DNA of 64,000 bases. It comes from Marinifilum_A sediminis. GTDB lineage: Bacteria > Bacteroidota > Bacteroidia > Bacteroidales > Marinifilaceae. This document shows positions 1-8,937 of the stretch, piece after piece; within the stretch, counting starts at the first letter, position 1; every line of letters starts with the position of its first letter. Location of the stretch: contig CANMCX010000001.1 in the NCBI GenBank assembly GCA_947496465.1, positions 620,001 to 684,000 on the forward strand. Direction: 5' to 3'. The position numbers and the translations under genes were made by a program. The notes below the pieces were generated by a model. That model ran no database searches. It was not told where the DNA came from and saw only the letters and a program-made list of their open reading frames with translations.

Positions 1-31
1 TTTTATGTTTTCCTATTTTTTATCGGTAGAA

Positions 32-1000
32 CTAATCCATTGTTTGACCGGTGTTTTCAGCGTAGGCTACCATACTGTCATATTCATCGGCTGTAATATC
101 ATTAAAATAATAATTAATCGGATTTAAAGTTTTTCTATTTTTTCTAACCTCGTAATGTAAATGAGGTCCTGTTGAAACTCCAGTATTTCCAAGTTCGGCT
201 ATAATTTCACCTCTTTTCACCTTTTGTCCCCTTTTTACTCTGTAACTATCCAGGTGAGCATAAACTGTAGTATAACCATATCCATGATCGATAACTACTT
301 TTTTTCCGTAACCTCTCTCCTTTTTGGCAACTTTAACAACTCCATCTCCTGTAGCATATATAGGTGTTCCAATTTTTCCGGTAAAATCCATTCCATCGTG
401 GAACTTTTTCGTTTTGTAAATTGGGTGAATTCTCCATCCATAACCAGCAGATATTCTTCCAAAATCTTTTATCGCCAATGGCATAATGGCAGGAATAGCT
501 GAAAGCAACTTAAACTTATTCTTCACCATCTCTTCAACATCGTCGTAAGATTTAGTTTGAACATATAAAGATTTCGATAATTGATCCAGTTTTTTAGTCG
601 TTTTTATAACCAGATCAGCATTCTCCATATTCTCGAGCTGCTTGTAGCGGTTAACACCTCCCACTCCAGCCTTTCGGATATTTGAATGAATAGGTTCCGC
701 TTCAAAAATCACACGATATATATTGTCATCTCGCTGTTCTAAATCACCAAGTACGGTTTGCACTTGTTGCAATTCGGTATTCAACCGGTTATATTGAGTA
801 AGAAGCTTTTGGTTTTCCCTTTGAAGTGATCTTTCTTTGGGAGATCCGAAAAAATAGAACAAGACTGCCACCATTACAATTGCAAGTACTGAACTGGAAG
901 CCATGTGTTTAAGACCGTTAACAATTCGAGTCTTAATGTTGATTTCTACCTTTTCGTAGCTAATAGACTCAGGATTAAACTGATACTTCGTCTTCGCCAT
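32..1000 (-). CDS. M23 family metallopeptidase (LytM-like peptidoglycan endopeptidase)
   Basis: A membrane-anchored peptidoglycan endopeptidase or a regulator of cell-wall hydrolases, expected to face the periplasm. One membrane segment lies at about residues 38-52, followed by a coiled coil (about 55-95) and a linker, then a C-terminal LytM domain (about 180-300). The zinc-site motifs are visible: HDGMDF (H and D ligands), VYAHLD, and GPHLHYEV with the HxH pair, so the enzyme looks catalytically intact. It is transcribed divergently from alaS, with a good -7 element on the minus strand (1060-1067). The exact substrate bond cannot be read from sequence. Confidence 0.93.
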   Translation of the reverse strand: MAKTKYQFNPESISYEKVEINIKTRIVNGLKHMASSSVLAIVMVAVLFYFFGSPKERSLQRENQKLLTQYNRLNTELQQVQTVLGDLEQRDDNIYRVIFEAEPIHSNIRKAGVGGVNRYKQLENMENADLVIKTTKKLDQLSKSLYVQTKSYDDVEEMVKNKFKLLSAIPAIMPLAIKDFGRISAGYGWRIHPIYKTKKFHDGMDFTGKIGTPIYATGDGVVKVAKKERGYGKKVVIDHGYGYTTVYAHLDSYRVKRGQKVKRGEIIAELGNTGVSTGPHLHYEVRKNRKTLNPINYYFNDITADEYDSMVAYAENTGQTMD

Positions 1001-1059
1001 GTAGTGTTCTTAGGTTAATTTTTAAAGAAAAAGCCTAAATTTTTGCTCATTTAAGTCAA

Positions 1060-1089
1060 CAAAATTAAGGAATTAATCTAACTTTGCAA
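1060..1089 (-). promoter_or_regulatory. Promoter of the M23 peptidase gene
   Basis: On the minus strand TTG (1087-1089) is followed after 19 bases by TAATTTTG (1060-1067), which fits the Bacteroidota TTG/TAnnTTTG promoter. Transcription would begin near 1053, giving a leader of about 50 bases. Confidence 0.55.
1079..1086 (+). promoter_or_regulatory. -7 element of the alaS promoter
   Basis: TAACTTTG is a full match to TAnnTTTG and lies 45 bases before the alaS start. No clear -33 TTG is seen at the usual spacing. It is back-to-back with the divergent M23 promoter, so the two transcripts share one short control region. Confidence 0.5.
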
Positions 1090-1131
1090 GCTAAGTATTG
1101 AAATCTCATCTATTTAAAACATAATAGACTC

Positions 1132-3765
1132 ATGAATTCTAGCGAAATCAGACAAGCATTTTTGGATTTTTTCAATTCAAAACAACATAAAATAGTTTCA
1201 TCGGCACCGATGGTAATTAAAGATGATCCTACTTTAATGTTTACAAACGCAGGGATGAACCAGTTTAAGGATATTTTCCTTGGGAATTCACCAATCAAGT
1301 ATAACAGGATTACAAATTCCCAAAAATGCCTTCGTGTATCGGGAAAACATAACGATTTAGAAGAGGTAGGTCATGATACCTATCATCATACTATGTTCGA
1401 AATGTTGGGAAACTGGTCGTTTGGTGATTACTTTAAAAAAGATGCCATCGACTGGGCCTGGGAACTTTTAACTGAAGTGTATAAACTTCCTGTTGACAGA
1501 ATGTATGCCTCTGTTTTTGAAGGTAGCAAAGAAGACAATCTGGATCGCGATAATGAAGCTGCAGGTTACTGGATGAAATATCTTCCTGAAAACCATATTA
1601 TAAATGGAAACAAGAAAGATAACTTTTGGGAAATGGGTGAAACAGGACCTTGCGGACCTTGTTCAGAAATCCACATCGACCTTAGAAGCGATGAAGAAAG
1701 AAAAATCACATCTGGTAGAGATCTTGTAAACATGGATCATCCTCAGGTGATTGAGATCTGGAATCTTGTATTTATGCAATTCAACCGTAAGGCGAATGGT
1801 TCACTAGAAGCTCTTCCTCATCAACATGTTGATACGGGAATGGGATTTGAACGTTTGTGTATGGCGATGCAAGGTAAAACCTCTAATTACGATACAGATG
1901 TATTCCAACCAATTATTCAAGCCATTGCTAAAATGAGTGGTAAAGAATATGGTAAAGATGAAGTAATTGACATTGCACTGCGTGTAATTGCCGATCATAT
2001 TAGAACTATTGCTTTTGCTATTACCGACGGAACTTTACCATCGAACAACAAAGCAGGTTACGTAATTCGTAGAATTCTGCGTAGAGCGGTTCGTTACGGA
2101 TATACTTTCTTAGGATTTAAGGAGCCTTTCATGTATCGTTTGATTCCTGTAATGATTGAAGTAATGGGCAAACATTTCCCGGAGCTAATCAAGCAGCAAA
2201 CTTTAATCGAGAAAGTGGTTAAGGAAGAAGAAAACTCTTTCCTTAGAACTTTAGAAAATGGCATTCGTTTGTTGGATCAAATTATTGAAAAGACAAAAGC
2301 AGACGATTTTAAAGTGGTATCAGGCAAACTTGCTTTTGAATTGTACGATACCTACGGATTCCCATTAGATTTAACTGAATTGATTCTTAAGGAACAAGAT
2401 TTAGTTGTAAATCGTAAAGAATTCAATGCTGAAATGGAAGAACAAAAGAATCGTTCACGTTCTGCAACTTCTGTTGATACTGGTGACTGGGTTGAAATCC
2501 TGAAAGATGATGTTGAAGAGTTTATCGGTTACGATTACCTTTCAACTGATGTAAGAATTACCCGTTACAGAAAAATCACACAAAAAGGAAAAGATTTATT
2601 CCAATTGGTATTCAACATTACACCTTTCTATGGTGAGAGTGGTGGGCAAGTTGGAGACACTGGATATATTGAATCGAATGGAGAAAAAATCTCTATTGTC
2701 GATACCAAAAAGGAACATGGTTTAATTGTTCATATTGCTAAACAATTACCAACCGATCCTACAGCTACATTTAAAGCTGCTGTGAGTAATAAAAACAGAA
2801 CCTTAACTGCAAATAACCATACAGCAACACACCTAATGCATCATGCACTTCGTGAAGTTTTGGGTGATCATGTTGAGCAGAAGGGTTCATTGGTAAATCC
2901 TGATCATTTGCGTTTTGACTTCTCGCACTTCCAGAAAGTAAGCGAAGAGGAAATTGCAAAAGTGGAGGCAATCGTAAACCAAAAAATCAGAGAAAATATT
3001 GCTGTTGAGATAAAGAATAACATTCCGATGACCGAAGCGGTAAATATGGGTGCTATGGCTTTATTTGGAGAGAAATATGGCGATTTGGTTCGTGTAGTAA
3101 AATATAACGATTCTGTTGAGTTGTGTGGTGGTACTCATGTTGATGCTACCGGACAAATTGGGCTCTTCAAAATAACATCAGAAGGTGCTATTTCGGCTGG
3201 TATTCGTCGTATCGAAGCTATAACTGCTGACAAGGCTGAAAATTATATCAACGATAAGTTGAACACTTTACGTAATATCGAAAAGATATTTAAATCAAGC
3301 CAAAACTTACTTAAGAACATTGAAGACATCATGTCTGAAAATTCAGGATTGAAGAAAGATTTGGATGGGTTCATGAAAGATCGTTTAAAGGTGATGAAAA
3401 ATGATCTTAAAGGAAATGTATCAGTAACTAAAGGTGTGAACTTTATTACAGAAGCCTTAACTGTTTCAAGTGCCGCAGATTTAAAAGATATCGCATTCCA
3501 ATTGAAAGGAGAAATTGACAATTTGGTATTCATAACTGGTGCCGATTTGGGTGGAAAAGCAAATCTTACCATCATGTTCTCTGATAACTTAGTGAAAGAG
3601 TACGACCTGCATGCAGGAAATATTGTTCGCGAAGCTGCCAAAGAAATCAAAGGTGGTGGAGGTGGACAATCATTCTTCGCTTCAGCTGGTGGTAAAGACC
3701 CTAAAGGATTGGATCAAGCTATCGAAGTTGCCAAGAAAATGGTATTACACAAAATTGAAGAATAA
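1132..3765 (+). CDS. alaS: Alanine--tRNA ligase
   Basis: Charges tRNA-Ala with alanine in the cytoplasm and clears mischarged tRNA through its editing domain. At 877 residues it has the normal full length. The N-terminal catalytic part carries the class II features (SAPMVIKDDPTLMFTNAGMN and GPCGPCSEIH regions). The editing domain shows the zinc-site motifs HTATHLMHH and CGGTHV, and the C-terminal oligomerisation domain ends with the glycine-rich GGGGGQ stretch. The ATG start follows a good -7 element by 45 bases. It is followed by an intrinsic terminator, so it is probably a single-gene transcript. Confidence 0.98.
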   Translation: MNSSEIRQAFLDFFNSKQHKIVSSAPMVIKDDPTLMFTNAGMNQFKDIFLGNSPIKYNRITNSQKCLRVSGKHNDLEEVGHDTYHHTMFEMLGNWSFGDYFKKDAIDWAWELLTEVYKLPVDRMYASVFEGSKEDNLDRDNEAAGYWMKYLPENHIINGNKKDNFWEMGETGPCGPCSEIHIDLRSDEERKITSGRDLVNMDHPQVIEIWNLVFMQFNRKANGSLEALPHQHVDTGMGFERLCMAMQGKTSNYDTDVFQPIIQAIAKMSGKEYGKDEVIDIALRVIADHIRTIAFAITDGTLPSNNKAGYVIRRILRRAVRYGYTFLGFKEPFMYRLIPVMIEVMGKHFPELIKQQTLIEKVVKEEENSFLRTLENGIRLLDQIIEKTKADDFKVVSGKLAFELYDTYGFPLDLTELILKEQDLVVNRKEFNAEMEEQKNRSRSATSVDTGDWVEILKDDVEEFIGYDYLSTDVRITRYRKITQKGKDLFQLVFNITPFYGESGGQVGDTGYIESNGEKISIVDTKKEHGLIVHIAKQLPTDPTATFKAAVSNKNRTLTANNHTATHLMHHALREVLGDHVEQKGSLVNPDHLRFDFSHFQKVSEEEIAKVEAIVNQKIRENIAVEIKNNIPMTEAVNMGAMALFGEKYGDLVRVVKYNDSVELCGGTHVDATGQIGLFKITSEGAISAGIRRIEAITADKAENYINDKLNTLRNIEKIFKSSQNLLKNIEDIMSENSGLKKDLDGFMKDRLKVMKNDLKGNVSVTKGVNFITEALTVSSAADLKDIAFQLKGEIDNLVFITGADLGGKANLTIMFSDNLVKEYDLHAGNIVREAAKEIKGGGGGQSFFASAGGKDPKGLDQAIEVAKKMVLHKIEE

Positions 3766-3805
3766 ATTATCAGCTACAAGTCACAAGCTTATAATTGAAA
3801 ATATT

Positions 3806-3837
3806 AAAAACGCCGATTCTATTGAGTCGGCGTTTTT
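3806..3837 (+). terminator. Intrinsic terminator after alaS
   Basis: AAAAACGCCGA (3806-3816) pairs perfectly with TCGGCGTTTTT (3827-3837), a GC-rich stem whose 3' arm supplies the T-run. It lies 40 bases past the alaS stop. Confidence 0.85.
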
Positions 3838-3936
3838 ACTTATATGGGAATCTGACTTTATCAACTAAAGGGTCCATAAATACAGTAATTTAAGATAAAT
3901 CAACAAATCATTACCAAGCATAATAATTAAATTTAT

Positions 3937-3944
3937 TACTTTCG
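3937..3944 (+). promoter_or_regulatory. Putative -7 element before the small membrane protein gene
   Basis: TACTTTCG differs by one base from TAnnTTTG. It lies just before the GC-rich leader, so that transcription would start near the first paired bases of that leader. Confidence 0.4.
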
Positions 3945-3946
3945 CG

Positions 3947-4012
3947 CCTGCTAATTTTAATGGAGACCAGAAACCACAGAACGGGGCGAATCCGAAAAGC
4001 CTTACGAGTAGG
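3947..4012 (+). ncRNA. Candidate structured leader RNA
   Basis: A 66-base stretch clearly richer in G and C than the surrounding intergenic DNA. CCTGCT (3947-3952) can pair with AGTAGG (4007-4012, one G-U pair), enclosing a smaller hairpin CGGG-GCGAA-TCCG (3982-3994) and unpaired purine-rich segments. It sits between a promoter-like element and the ATG at 4032. The layout suggests a cis-acting leader or a small RNA. I do not recognise a known riboswitch class, and the fold is by eye only. Confidence 0.3.
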
Positions 4013-4031
4013 AATTTAATTGTTTTATAAG

Positions 4032-4382
4032 ATGCTATCGATAATAGGAATTCTTTTTTACCTTGGATTTGTTGTCTTGATGATTGCTTCAGCATGGAAG
4101 ATCAATACCAAAGCTAATCAACCGGGTTGGGCATGTTTAATCCCAATTTATAGCGCAATTGTTACACTAGAAATTATTGGTAAGCCATGGTGGTGGATTT
4201 TATTAATCATCTTCTTACCAGGAATTAATTTAATTTGGTTGATTTGGATGGTAAACCTACTTTCTAAAAGTTTTGGAAAAGGCACAGGCTTCACCTTTGG
4301 TTTGATCTTTTTACCTTTCATTTTCTATCCAATTCTTGGCTTAGGAAGTGCAACTTATCAAGGACCAGCTGGTCTAAAATAA
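4032..4382 (+). CDS. Small integral membrane protein (DUF5684-like)
   Basis: A 116-residue, very hydrophobic protein of unknown role with three to four membrane segments. Recognisable family features are the KPGWACLIPIY-like and GKPWWWI stretches and a C-terminal LIFLPFIFYPILG segment, as seen in DUF5684 proteins of Bacteroidota. An upstream TTG at 4020 would add four residues, but the ATG at 4032 is the better start. It is preceded by a GC-rich, possibly structured leader and followed by its own terminator, so it appears to be a single-gene unit. The DUF assignment is from memory of the motif pattern. Confidence 0.8.
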   Translation: MLSIIGILFYLGFVVLMIASAWKINTKANQPGWACLIPIYSAIVTLEIIGKPWWWILLIIFLPGINLIWLIWMVNLLSKSFGKGTGFTFGLIFLPFIFYPILGLGSATYQGPAGLK

Positions 4383-4408
4383 TAGTAAACACTCTATATA
4401 AAATACGA

Positions 4409-4438
4409 AACGCCAATTCAATTGAATTGGCGTTTTTT
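4409..4438 (+). terminator. Intrinsic terminator after the DUF5684-like gene
   Basis: AACGCCAATTC (4409-4419) pairs with GAATTGGCGTT (4424-4434 approximately), followed by a T-run. It lies between convergent genes and may also help end the ccsA transcript from the other side. Confidence 0.8.
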
Positions 4439-4488
4439 CGATACCATCAGATACCCTCAGTGTAAATTCGTTTTCTGTTAAAGTAAAC

Positions 4489-5274
4489 CTAAGGTTGCTG
4501 ACTATAAGTATGCACACTAAACTGAGCAGATGGCAGATAATTTACTCCAAACCAACACACCATTAGTATCACAAATGCCAAAGCCAATATCCAAAGAGAT
4601 GATACATATTTCGATGGCATTTGATATCGGCGGTGGATGTATACCAAATAGCCCATCCAGGTGATGAATGCCCAGGTTTCTTTCGGGTCCCAGGTCCAAT
4701 AATGTCCCCAAGCCTCTTTTGCCCAAAGAGCACCGAATAACAAGCCTAAAGTAAGGAAGGCAAATCCCAGATAAACCAAATTATCGGCAACAAACATTAA
4801 GTTCTTGTCAAACTTTTCCTTTTTAATCTGGTATAATCCGTATATGGCAACCAATGTAGAAGCCGCGAGAAACGCATAGGAAATAATATATACTACCACA
4901 TGAGGTACAAACCAAGGACTCTGCAAGGCTGGCATTAAGGTTTTAGAAAAGTTCTCTGGGTGTAAATAGTTAATGAACAAAAATAACAGAGACATAAACA
5001 AGCAATAGTAAAGCATCCAAAGATATCTCCATCTAAAGTAAGTAATCAAACCTATAATGGATACAAAAAGTGAATACCACAATCTTGTTTCTCCCAATGT
5101 TCTCAATGGTGGACGCTCCAAGCTAGTCCATAAAAAGCCGATATAGATCGCCATACTCAGTATGCCGATAAGAACCAGTGCATTTCTTATCACATCTTTT
5201 TTAGGCACAAAAGCAGATAAAATCCAACTTGCAGAACTTACACCTGCTGTCAATAAAAAGTAATTCCAAATCAT
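4489..5274 (-). CDS. ccsA: Cytochrome c biogenesis protein CcsA/ResC-type (haem handling)
   Basis: Membrane half of a System II cytochrome c synthase; it carries haem across the membrane for attachment to CxxCH/K motifs. The 261-residue protein has about eight membrane segments and the tryptophan-rich WWD signature (WGHYWTWDPKETWAF, about residues 182-196). It lies 45 bases after the ResB-type partner, and both follow nrfA. The close link to nrfHA suggests it matures NrfA and NrfH. A second, fused ResB-CcsA is encoded divergently at 10712-13777, so the division of labour is open. Confidence 0.9.
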   Translation of the reverse strand: MIWNYFLLTAGVSSASWILSAFVPKKDVIRNALVLIGILSMAIYIGFLWTSLERPPLRTLGETRLWYSLFVSIIGLITYFRWRYLWMLYYCLFMSLLFLFINYLHPENFSKTLMPALQSPWFVPHVVVYIISYAFLAASTLVAIYGLYQIKKEKFDKNLMFVADNLVYLGFAFLTLGLLFGALWAKEAWGHYWTWDPKETWAFITWMGYLVYIHRRYQMPSKYVSSLWILALAFVILMVCWFGVNYLPSAQFSVHTYSQQP

Positions 5275-5285
5275 CTTTCTCAGTT

Positions 5286-5313
5286 TACAGTTATCAGTAA
5301 ACAGTTATCAGTA
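5286..5313. repeat. Short direct repeat between the ResB and CcsA genes
   Basis: ACAGTTATCAGTA occurs twice in tandem within the 45-base gap (near 5287 and 5301). It does not look coding. Such AT-rich direct repeats are common intergenic filler in Bacteroidota genomes. Confidence 0.6.
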
Positions 5314-5319
5314 GTATTA

Positions 5320-6558
5320 CTACTCACTGCTAATTGTTACTTTATTTCCACGCCAAAACATATAAATAGATCCTATCATCATCATGAAAATACCGATGTA
5401 CACATAAATTTGCCAGGGATCTTTTACCACCTCAACTACACTCAAAGTAGAGTATTTACCCATCTTCTCATCGTAACTCAATTGGTAAATCTTCCATCCG
5501 TTTACCGTATGCGATTTATTTACTTCCAACACCTGATCTTCCTTTGATCCATCGGGTGTATAAATGGTTACTTCCGATGAAAATTTCTTCGGTTCAGGAA
5601 CCGTCATCAACAGAGAATAGTCGTCGTTAATCTTTAATGATTCATGAGGACGGTTAAAGCTTCCGCAGGATATCCATCCAGATATGGTATCATTTGAATT
5701 GGAATAAATCTGAACCTTTGCAGCCGGAGCAGCACCAAAATCGTGCAATGGGTGATACTTATCTCCTGCCCTTCCCGACAATACCAAAAACTCATCTACC
5801 TTCACCGACCAATCGTGCAATTGACACGTAAGTTCGTCTTCAATCATAATCATTGATGGTTTGGTAGGCTCATACAAATTACCGGTTGTATTTTCAACCA
5901 CAGCCATTTTTGGATTGAACTCCTCGATAATAAAATCGTTTAACTTTATGGCTAAAGGTAATTCGTAATAGTTGCCCTTATCATCGTAAGCTTTCCATTC
6001 GGTTTTATTCTCGTGCAAATCCATTCTTAGGCGCATTAAATCACCAGATCCCAGTCCTGCTGCAAATACAGTTATCCATAAACCCAAATGACTACAAACA
6101 AAACCCCAGTTCTTTAATTTAAATGGAATACATTTACGGATAATTACCAATCCTAAAACAATCAACAAGTAGAAATTGATTAAAAGAAATGGCCAGGAAG
6201 TGGTCAGTTGATTCAAACTTAGTTTAGTTATCAAATTCTCTTCTTGCATGGGTACCTGAGGTAAGATCCCCATTATAATCACCAAAAAAGTTAAGGCAAC
6301 TATCGCCCCCACTGAAGCAGGAATTCCAGATAGGAATTGATACAGCTTTGTTTTTCTAATGAAAAAGTAAAAAGACATTAAGACAAGTAAAAAACCTCCT
6401 CCTAATATCAAATTGAAAGGATACCTTATTTGCGTGTCAGAGGAAGTTTGAATTGCAATTTCAAGAAAGAATCCAATGACCAATAAGCCAAAGGCAATCA
6501 AAAAAGCTTCGGCATACCCCCAGGGTGTTTGCCAAAATGGTTTGGTAGGTTTATTCAT
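5320..6558 (-). CDS. Cytochrome c biogenesis protein ResB/Ccs1-type
   Basis: Partner of the CcsA-type protein in System II cytochrome c maturation. The 412-residue protein has N-terminal membrane helices (about residues 17-33, 47-67, 82-100, 120-150), a large extracytoplasmic domain (about 165-375) and a final membrane helix (about 380-400). This matches the usual ResB plan, and the stretch KIYQLSYDEK resembles the conserved end of the periplasmic domain in the divergent fused homologue (FRFFQASYDTD). It lies 219 bases beyond nrfA, separated from it by a terminator-like hairpin, so it may be expressed partly independently. Confidence 0.88.
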   Translation of the reverse strand: MNKPTKPFWQTPWGYAEAFLIAFGLLVIGFFLEIAIQTSSDTQIRYPFNLILGGGFLLVLMSFYFFIRKTKLYQFLSGIPASVGAIVALTFLVIIMGILPQVPMQEENLITKLSLNQLTTSWPFLLINFYLLIVLGLVIIRKCIPFKLKNWGFVCSHLGLWITVFAAGLGSGDLMRLRMDLHENKTEWKAYDDKGNYYELPLAIKLNDFIIEEFNPKMAVVENTTGNLYEPTKPSMIMIEDELTCQLHDWSVKVDEFLVLSGRAGDKYHPLHDFGAAPAAKVQIYSNSNDTISGWISCGSFNRPHESLKINDDYSLLMTVPEPKKFSSEVTIYTPDGSKEDQVLEVNKSHTVNGWKIYQLSYDEKMGKYSTLSVVEVVKDPWQIYVYIGIFMMMIGSIYMFWRGNKVTISSE

Positions 6559-6713
6559 ATGATCGTATTTCTTTTTTCAACAAGTTCCGTTAAGATCGCA
6601 ACAATTTTTGAATTATGGTAGCTCAAAAACAATTCTAAACAGTATATACAATTTCTATCTGACTTTAATAAAACCAGGAATACATATCTTATCCTAATTC
6701 AACCATTTAGTTA

Positions 6714-6749
6714 TTAAAAAATATGCCGCCCTAAATTGGACGGCATATT
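6714..6749 (-). terminator. Intrinsic terminator or attenuator after nrfA
   Basis: ATATGCCG (6721-6728) pairs with CGGCATAT (6741-6748), with further CC/GG pairs inside. On the minus strand the hairpin runs into TTTTTTAATAA. It lies between nrfA and the ResB gene and could reduce read-through into the maturation genes. Confidence 0.75.
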
Positions 6750-6776
6750 TGAACCTATAATTTGAACTGTAAATTA

Positions 6777-8288
6777 TTACTTTTTAACCTGATAAGTAGC
6801 TTCACGTTCTTTTGCTTTTTTATCCCATTCCGGAAGAAGATTCTTCTTGAATGTTTCTTTTTCAGCATTTAGTTTATCCATATCTAAACCAATAAACTTC
6901 TGAGCTTTTGCTTTTGTTGCGATATCTGGATAAGGAACTTCTCCATCAAAACCATACTTGTGGAAAATTCTAACCAAAGCAATACGAGCTTCCTGTGCGC
7001 GATCAACACCAGTAGTAATAATACGACCAATTTCTGTTGGAGCGTGGAAAGATCCACCATGTGAAGCAGCTGCATAATCCCAACGCCATTGTGCGTGACG
7101 GATCATTTTTAATACTGGCTTCATTTCATTTTCATTGGCACCTAAATCCCAGGCTTTCTTAGCTTCAACGTGAGCACGTACTAACAATTCTTCAAGCTTA
7201 TCTCGGTTCTCAATAATCTGATCCTGTCGAGTATAAACATTCTCAATCAACTTATCAGTTTCCTCACGGTGACATACCTGACATGAATTAGCAACATTAT
7301 TCAAAGGAGATTGAATATGGTGATCTGTAAATTTCTGTCCACCTTCTGATTTGTATGGCATATGACAATCAGCACAAGAAACACCACGATCCGCATGAAT
7401 ACCTTTTAGATATACTTCGTATCCTGGATGCTGAGCTTTCAACATTGGAGCCTTACTTAACTTATGAGTCCAATCTTTAAAATCCATTTCATCATAGTAC
7501 TCTTCCATTTCTTCAACGCCCATACCTTTATCCCATGGTAACTGAACAAAAGCAGATCCTTTAACACGATTTTTGTTAAAGTAGTACTCAACGTGACACT
7601 GAGCACAAACCAATGAACGCATCTCCTGATGAGTTGCCTTATTAATGTCTTTTCCCTGACGTTCGAAAGCCTCGATTAAATATGGACGAGAAATTCTTAA
7701 GTTCATGGTTTCAGCATCGTGACAATCTGCACAACCAATAGGATTAACTACTTCGTGACCTTTCGAAGACCATTTTCCCTTATAGTATTCTGCTACTCCA
7801 ATTTCGTTCATCAAACGAGGTACATCAGGAGATTTACATGTCCAACAAGTAGATGGCATAGGACCAGTCTTATCATCAACAGGACCACCTGTTCTTAAAG
7901 TATTTCTAAGATCTTCCACTGCATAATAGTGACCACGACCTTGGTTGTAGTCTTTAGCAAAACCATATCCAGCCCAAAGCACTACTAAACGAGGATCAAC
8001 TTCAAGCATATCGATCATTGCTCCACCGTTAAATTTACTGCGGAACATAGTATCAGCAGTTTCATAGTAAGATTGAAATTCTTTTGGGAAATTTTCGCCC
8101 CAAACTTCGTTACGTGGTTCCCACTGATCGTACTTTACCTGAGGAGTATAGGCATATACAGATTCTGCCCTTCTCTCCATAATCGATGAAGCTAACAACC
8201 CAAGTAGGAATACAACAACCAAAGTTACCAGGAAGATAAGCCATCCCAACATTGGTTTTTTGCCTACAGATTCTTGTATTGGTTTCAT
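6777..8288 (-). CDS. nrfA: Ammonia-forming cytochrome c nitrite reductase, catalytic subunit
   Basis: Pentahaem enzyme that reduces nitrite to ammonium with six electrons at the outer face of the membrane. Five haem sites are visible: the active-site CWTCK (148-152), then CADCH (186-190), CAQCH (228-232), CADCH (305-309) and CQVCH (336-340). The catalytic tyrosine (HVEYYF) and histidine (QHPGYE, H287) are present. The N-terminal helix (about 13-34) would act as signal or anchor. Length (503) is typical. It lies 19 bases after nrfH. The lysine-ligated haem normally needs a dedicated or adapted haem synthase, which fits the ResB/CcsA genes on both sides. Confidence 0.98.
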   Translation of the reverse strand: MKPIQESVGKKPMLGWLIFLVTLVVVFLLGLLASSIMERRAESVYAYTPQVKYDQWEPRNEVWGENFPKEFQSYYETADTMFRSKFNGGAMIDMLEVDPRLVVLWAGYGFAKDYNQGRGHYYAVEDLRNTLRTGGPVDDKTGPMPSTCWTCKSPDVPRLMNEIGVAEYYKGKWSSKGHEVVNPIGCADCHDAETMNLRISRPYLIEAFERQGKDINKATHQEMRSLVCAQCHVEYYFNKNRVKGSAFVQLPWDKGMGVEEMEEYYDEMDFKDWTHKLSKAPMLKAQHPGYEVYLKGIHADRGVSCADCHMPYKSEGGQKFTDHHIQSPLNNVANSCQVCHREETDKLIENVYTRQDQIIENRDKLEELLVRAHVEAKKAWDLGANENEMKPVLKMIRHAQWRWDYAAASHGGSFHAPTEIGRIITTGVDRAQEARIALVRIFHKYGFDGEVPYPDIATKAKAQKFIGLDMDKLNAEKETFKKNLLPEWDKKAKEREATYQVKK

Positions 8289-8307
8289 AGTATATTTAGT
8301 TTAAGTT

Positions 8308-8913
8308 TTATTCGTTTTCTAATTCTGTTTCTTTCAAATACTCTTTTAACCAGTCTGGCACCGGACTTTCAGGAAGTGGAACTCTTGCGTTCGGAACGCT
8401 AGATAAACTGTTCACTCTTCCGTGAGGAACTTCACGGTGACATTCCCAACATACTCTATCCTGAGTATTGTGAGCGTGGTTTGGCACTTTAGCTGCCAGT
8501 TTCGGATCAGTCAGCTGTTGACTGTGACAACGGACGCAGTTATTGTGAACTACTTCCTTACCTTCATCCAAAATAAAGATTACCTCAGGCTCCATTCTCA
8601 ATGCAAACATACTCGCGTGACGCAAACCGTCTTTCGCTTTAAAAAAGTATTTGTTGAATACATTGTTGTGTGGAACATGACAATCGTTACAAGTGGCAAC
8701 TTCACGATGTGAACTGTGACCCCAGGTAGCATACTGAGGAGCCATAACGTGGCAGTTCACACATGTCTCGGGAGCATCTGACAGGTAGGATGCGGCTTTA
8801 GATAAATAAAGCACATAAAATCCCAACCCGAAAAATATTCCAAGCGACACATATACCGGAAGCTTCCATTTTGGAGGTGGTGTTAAAAATTTAAATAATC
8901 TTACCATTAGCAA
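8308..8913 (-). CDS. nrfH: Cytochrome c nitrite reductase small subunit (quinol dehydrogenase, NapC/NirT family)
   Basis: Membrane-anchored tetrahaem cytochrome that takes electrons from menaquinol and passes them to NrfA. One N-terminal membrane helix (about residues 18-37) is followed by four haem motifs: CVNCH (51-55), CNDCH (75-79), CVRCH (126-130) and CWECH (155-159). The methionine two residues after the first motif (CHVMAPQYA) is the characteristic ligand region of NrfH. The gene order nrfH-nrfA with a 19-base gap is the standard arrangement. Length 201 is slightly longer than many homologues because of a C-terminal tail. Confidence 0.97.
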   Translation of the reverse strand: MLMVRLFKFLTPPPKWKLPVYVSLGIFFGLGFYVLYLSKAASYLSDAPETCVNCHVMAPQYATWGHSSHREVATCNDCHVPHNNVFNKYFFKAKDGLRHASMFALRMEPEVIFILDEGKEVVHNNCVRCHSQQLTDPKLAAKVPNHAHNTQDRVCWECHREVPHGRVNSLSSVPNARVPLPESPVPDWLKEYLKETELENE

Positions 8914-8937
8914 AAGTTTTGATGTATGGAGTTTGCC

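Noticed and set aside
3243..3650. Minus-strand frame of 135 codons inside alaS
   Set aside because: Lies antisense to conserved alaS coding sequence, with no independent motif or promoter.
3947..4012. tRNA or tmRNA gene
   Set aside because: The inner GGCGAATCC slightly recalls a T-arm, but there is no acceptor stem of seven pairs, no D-arm and no CCA-end context.
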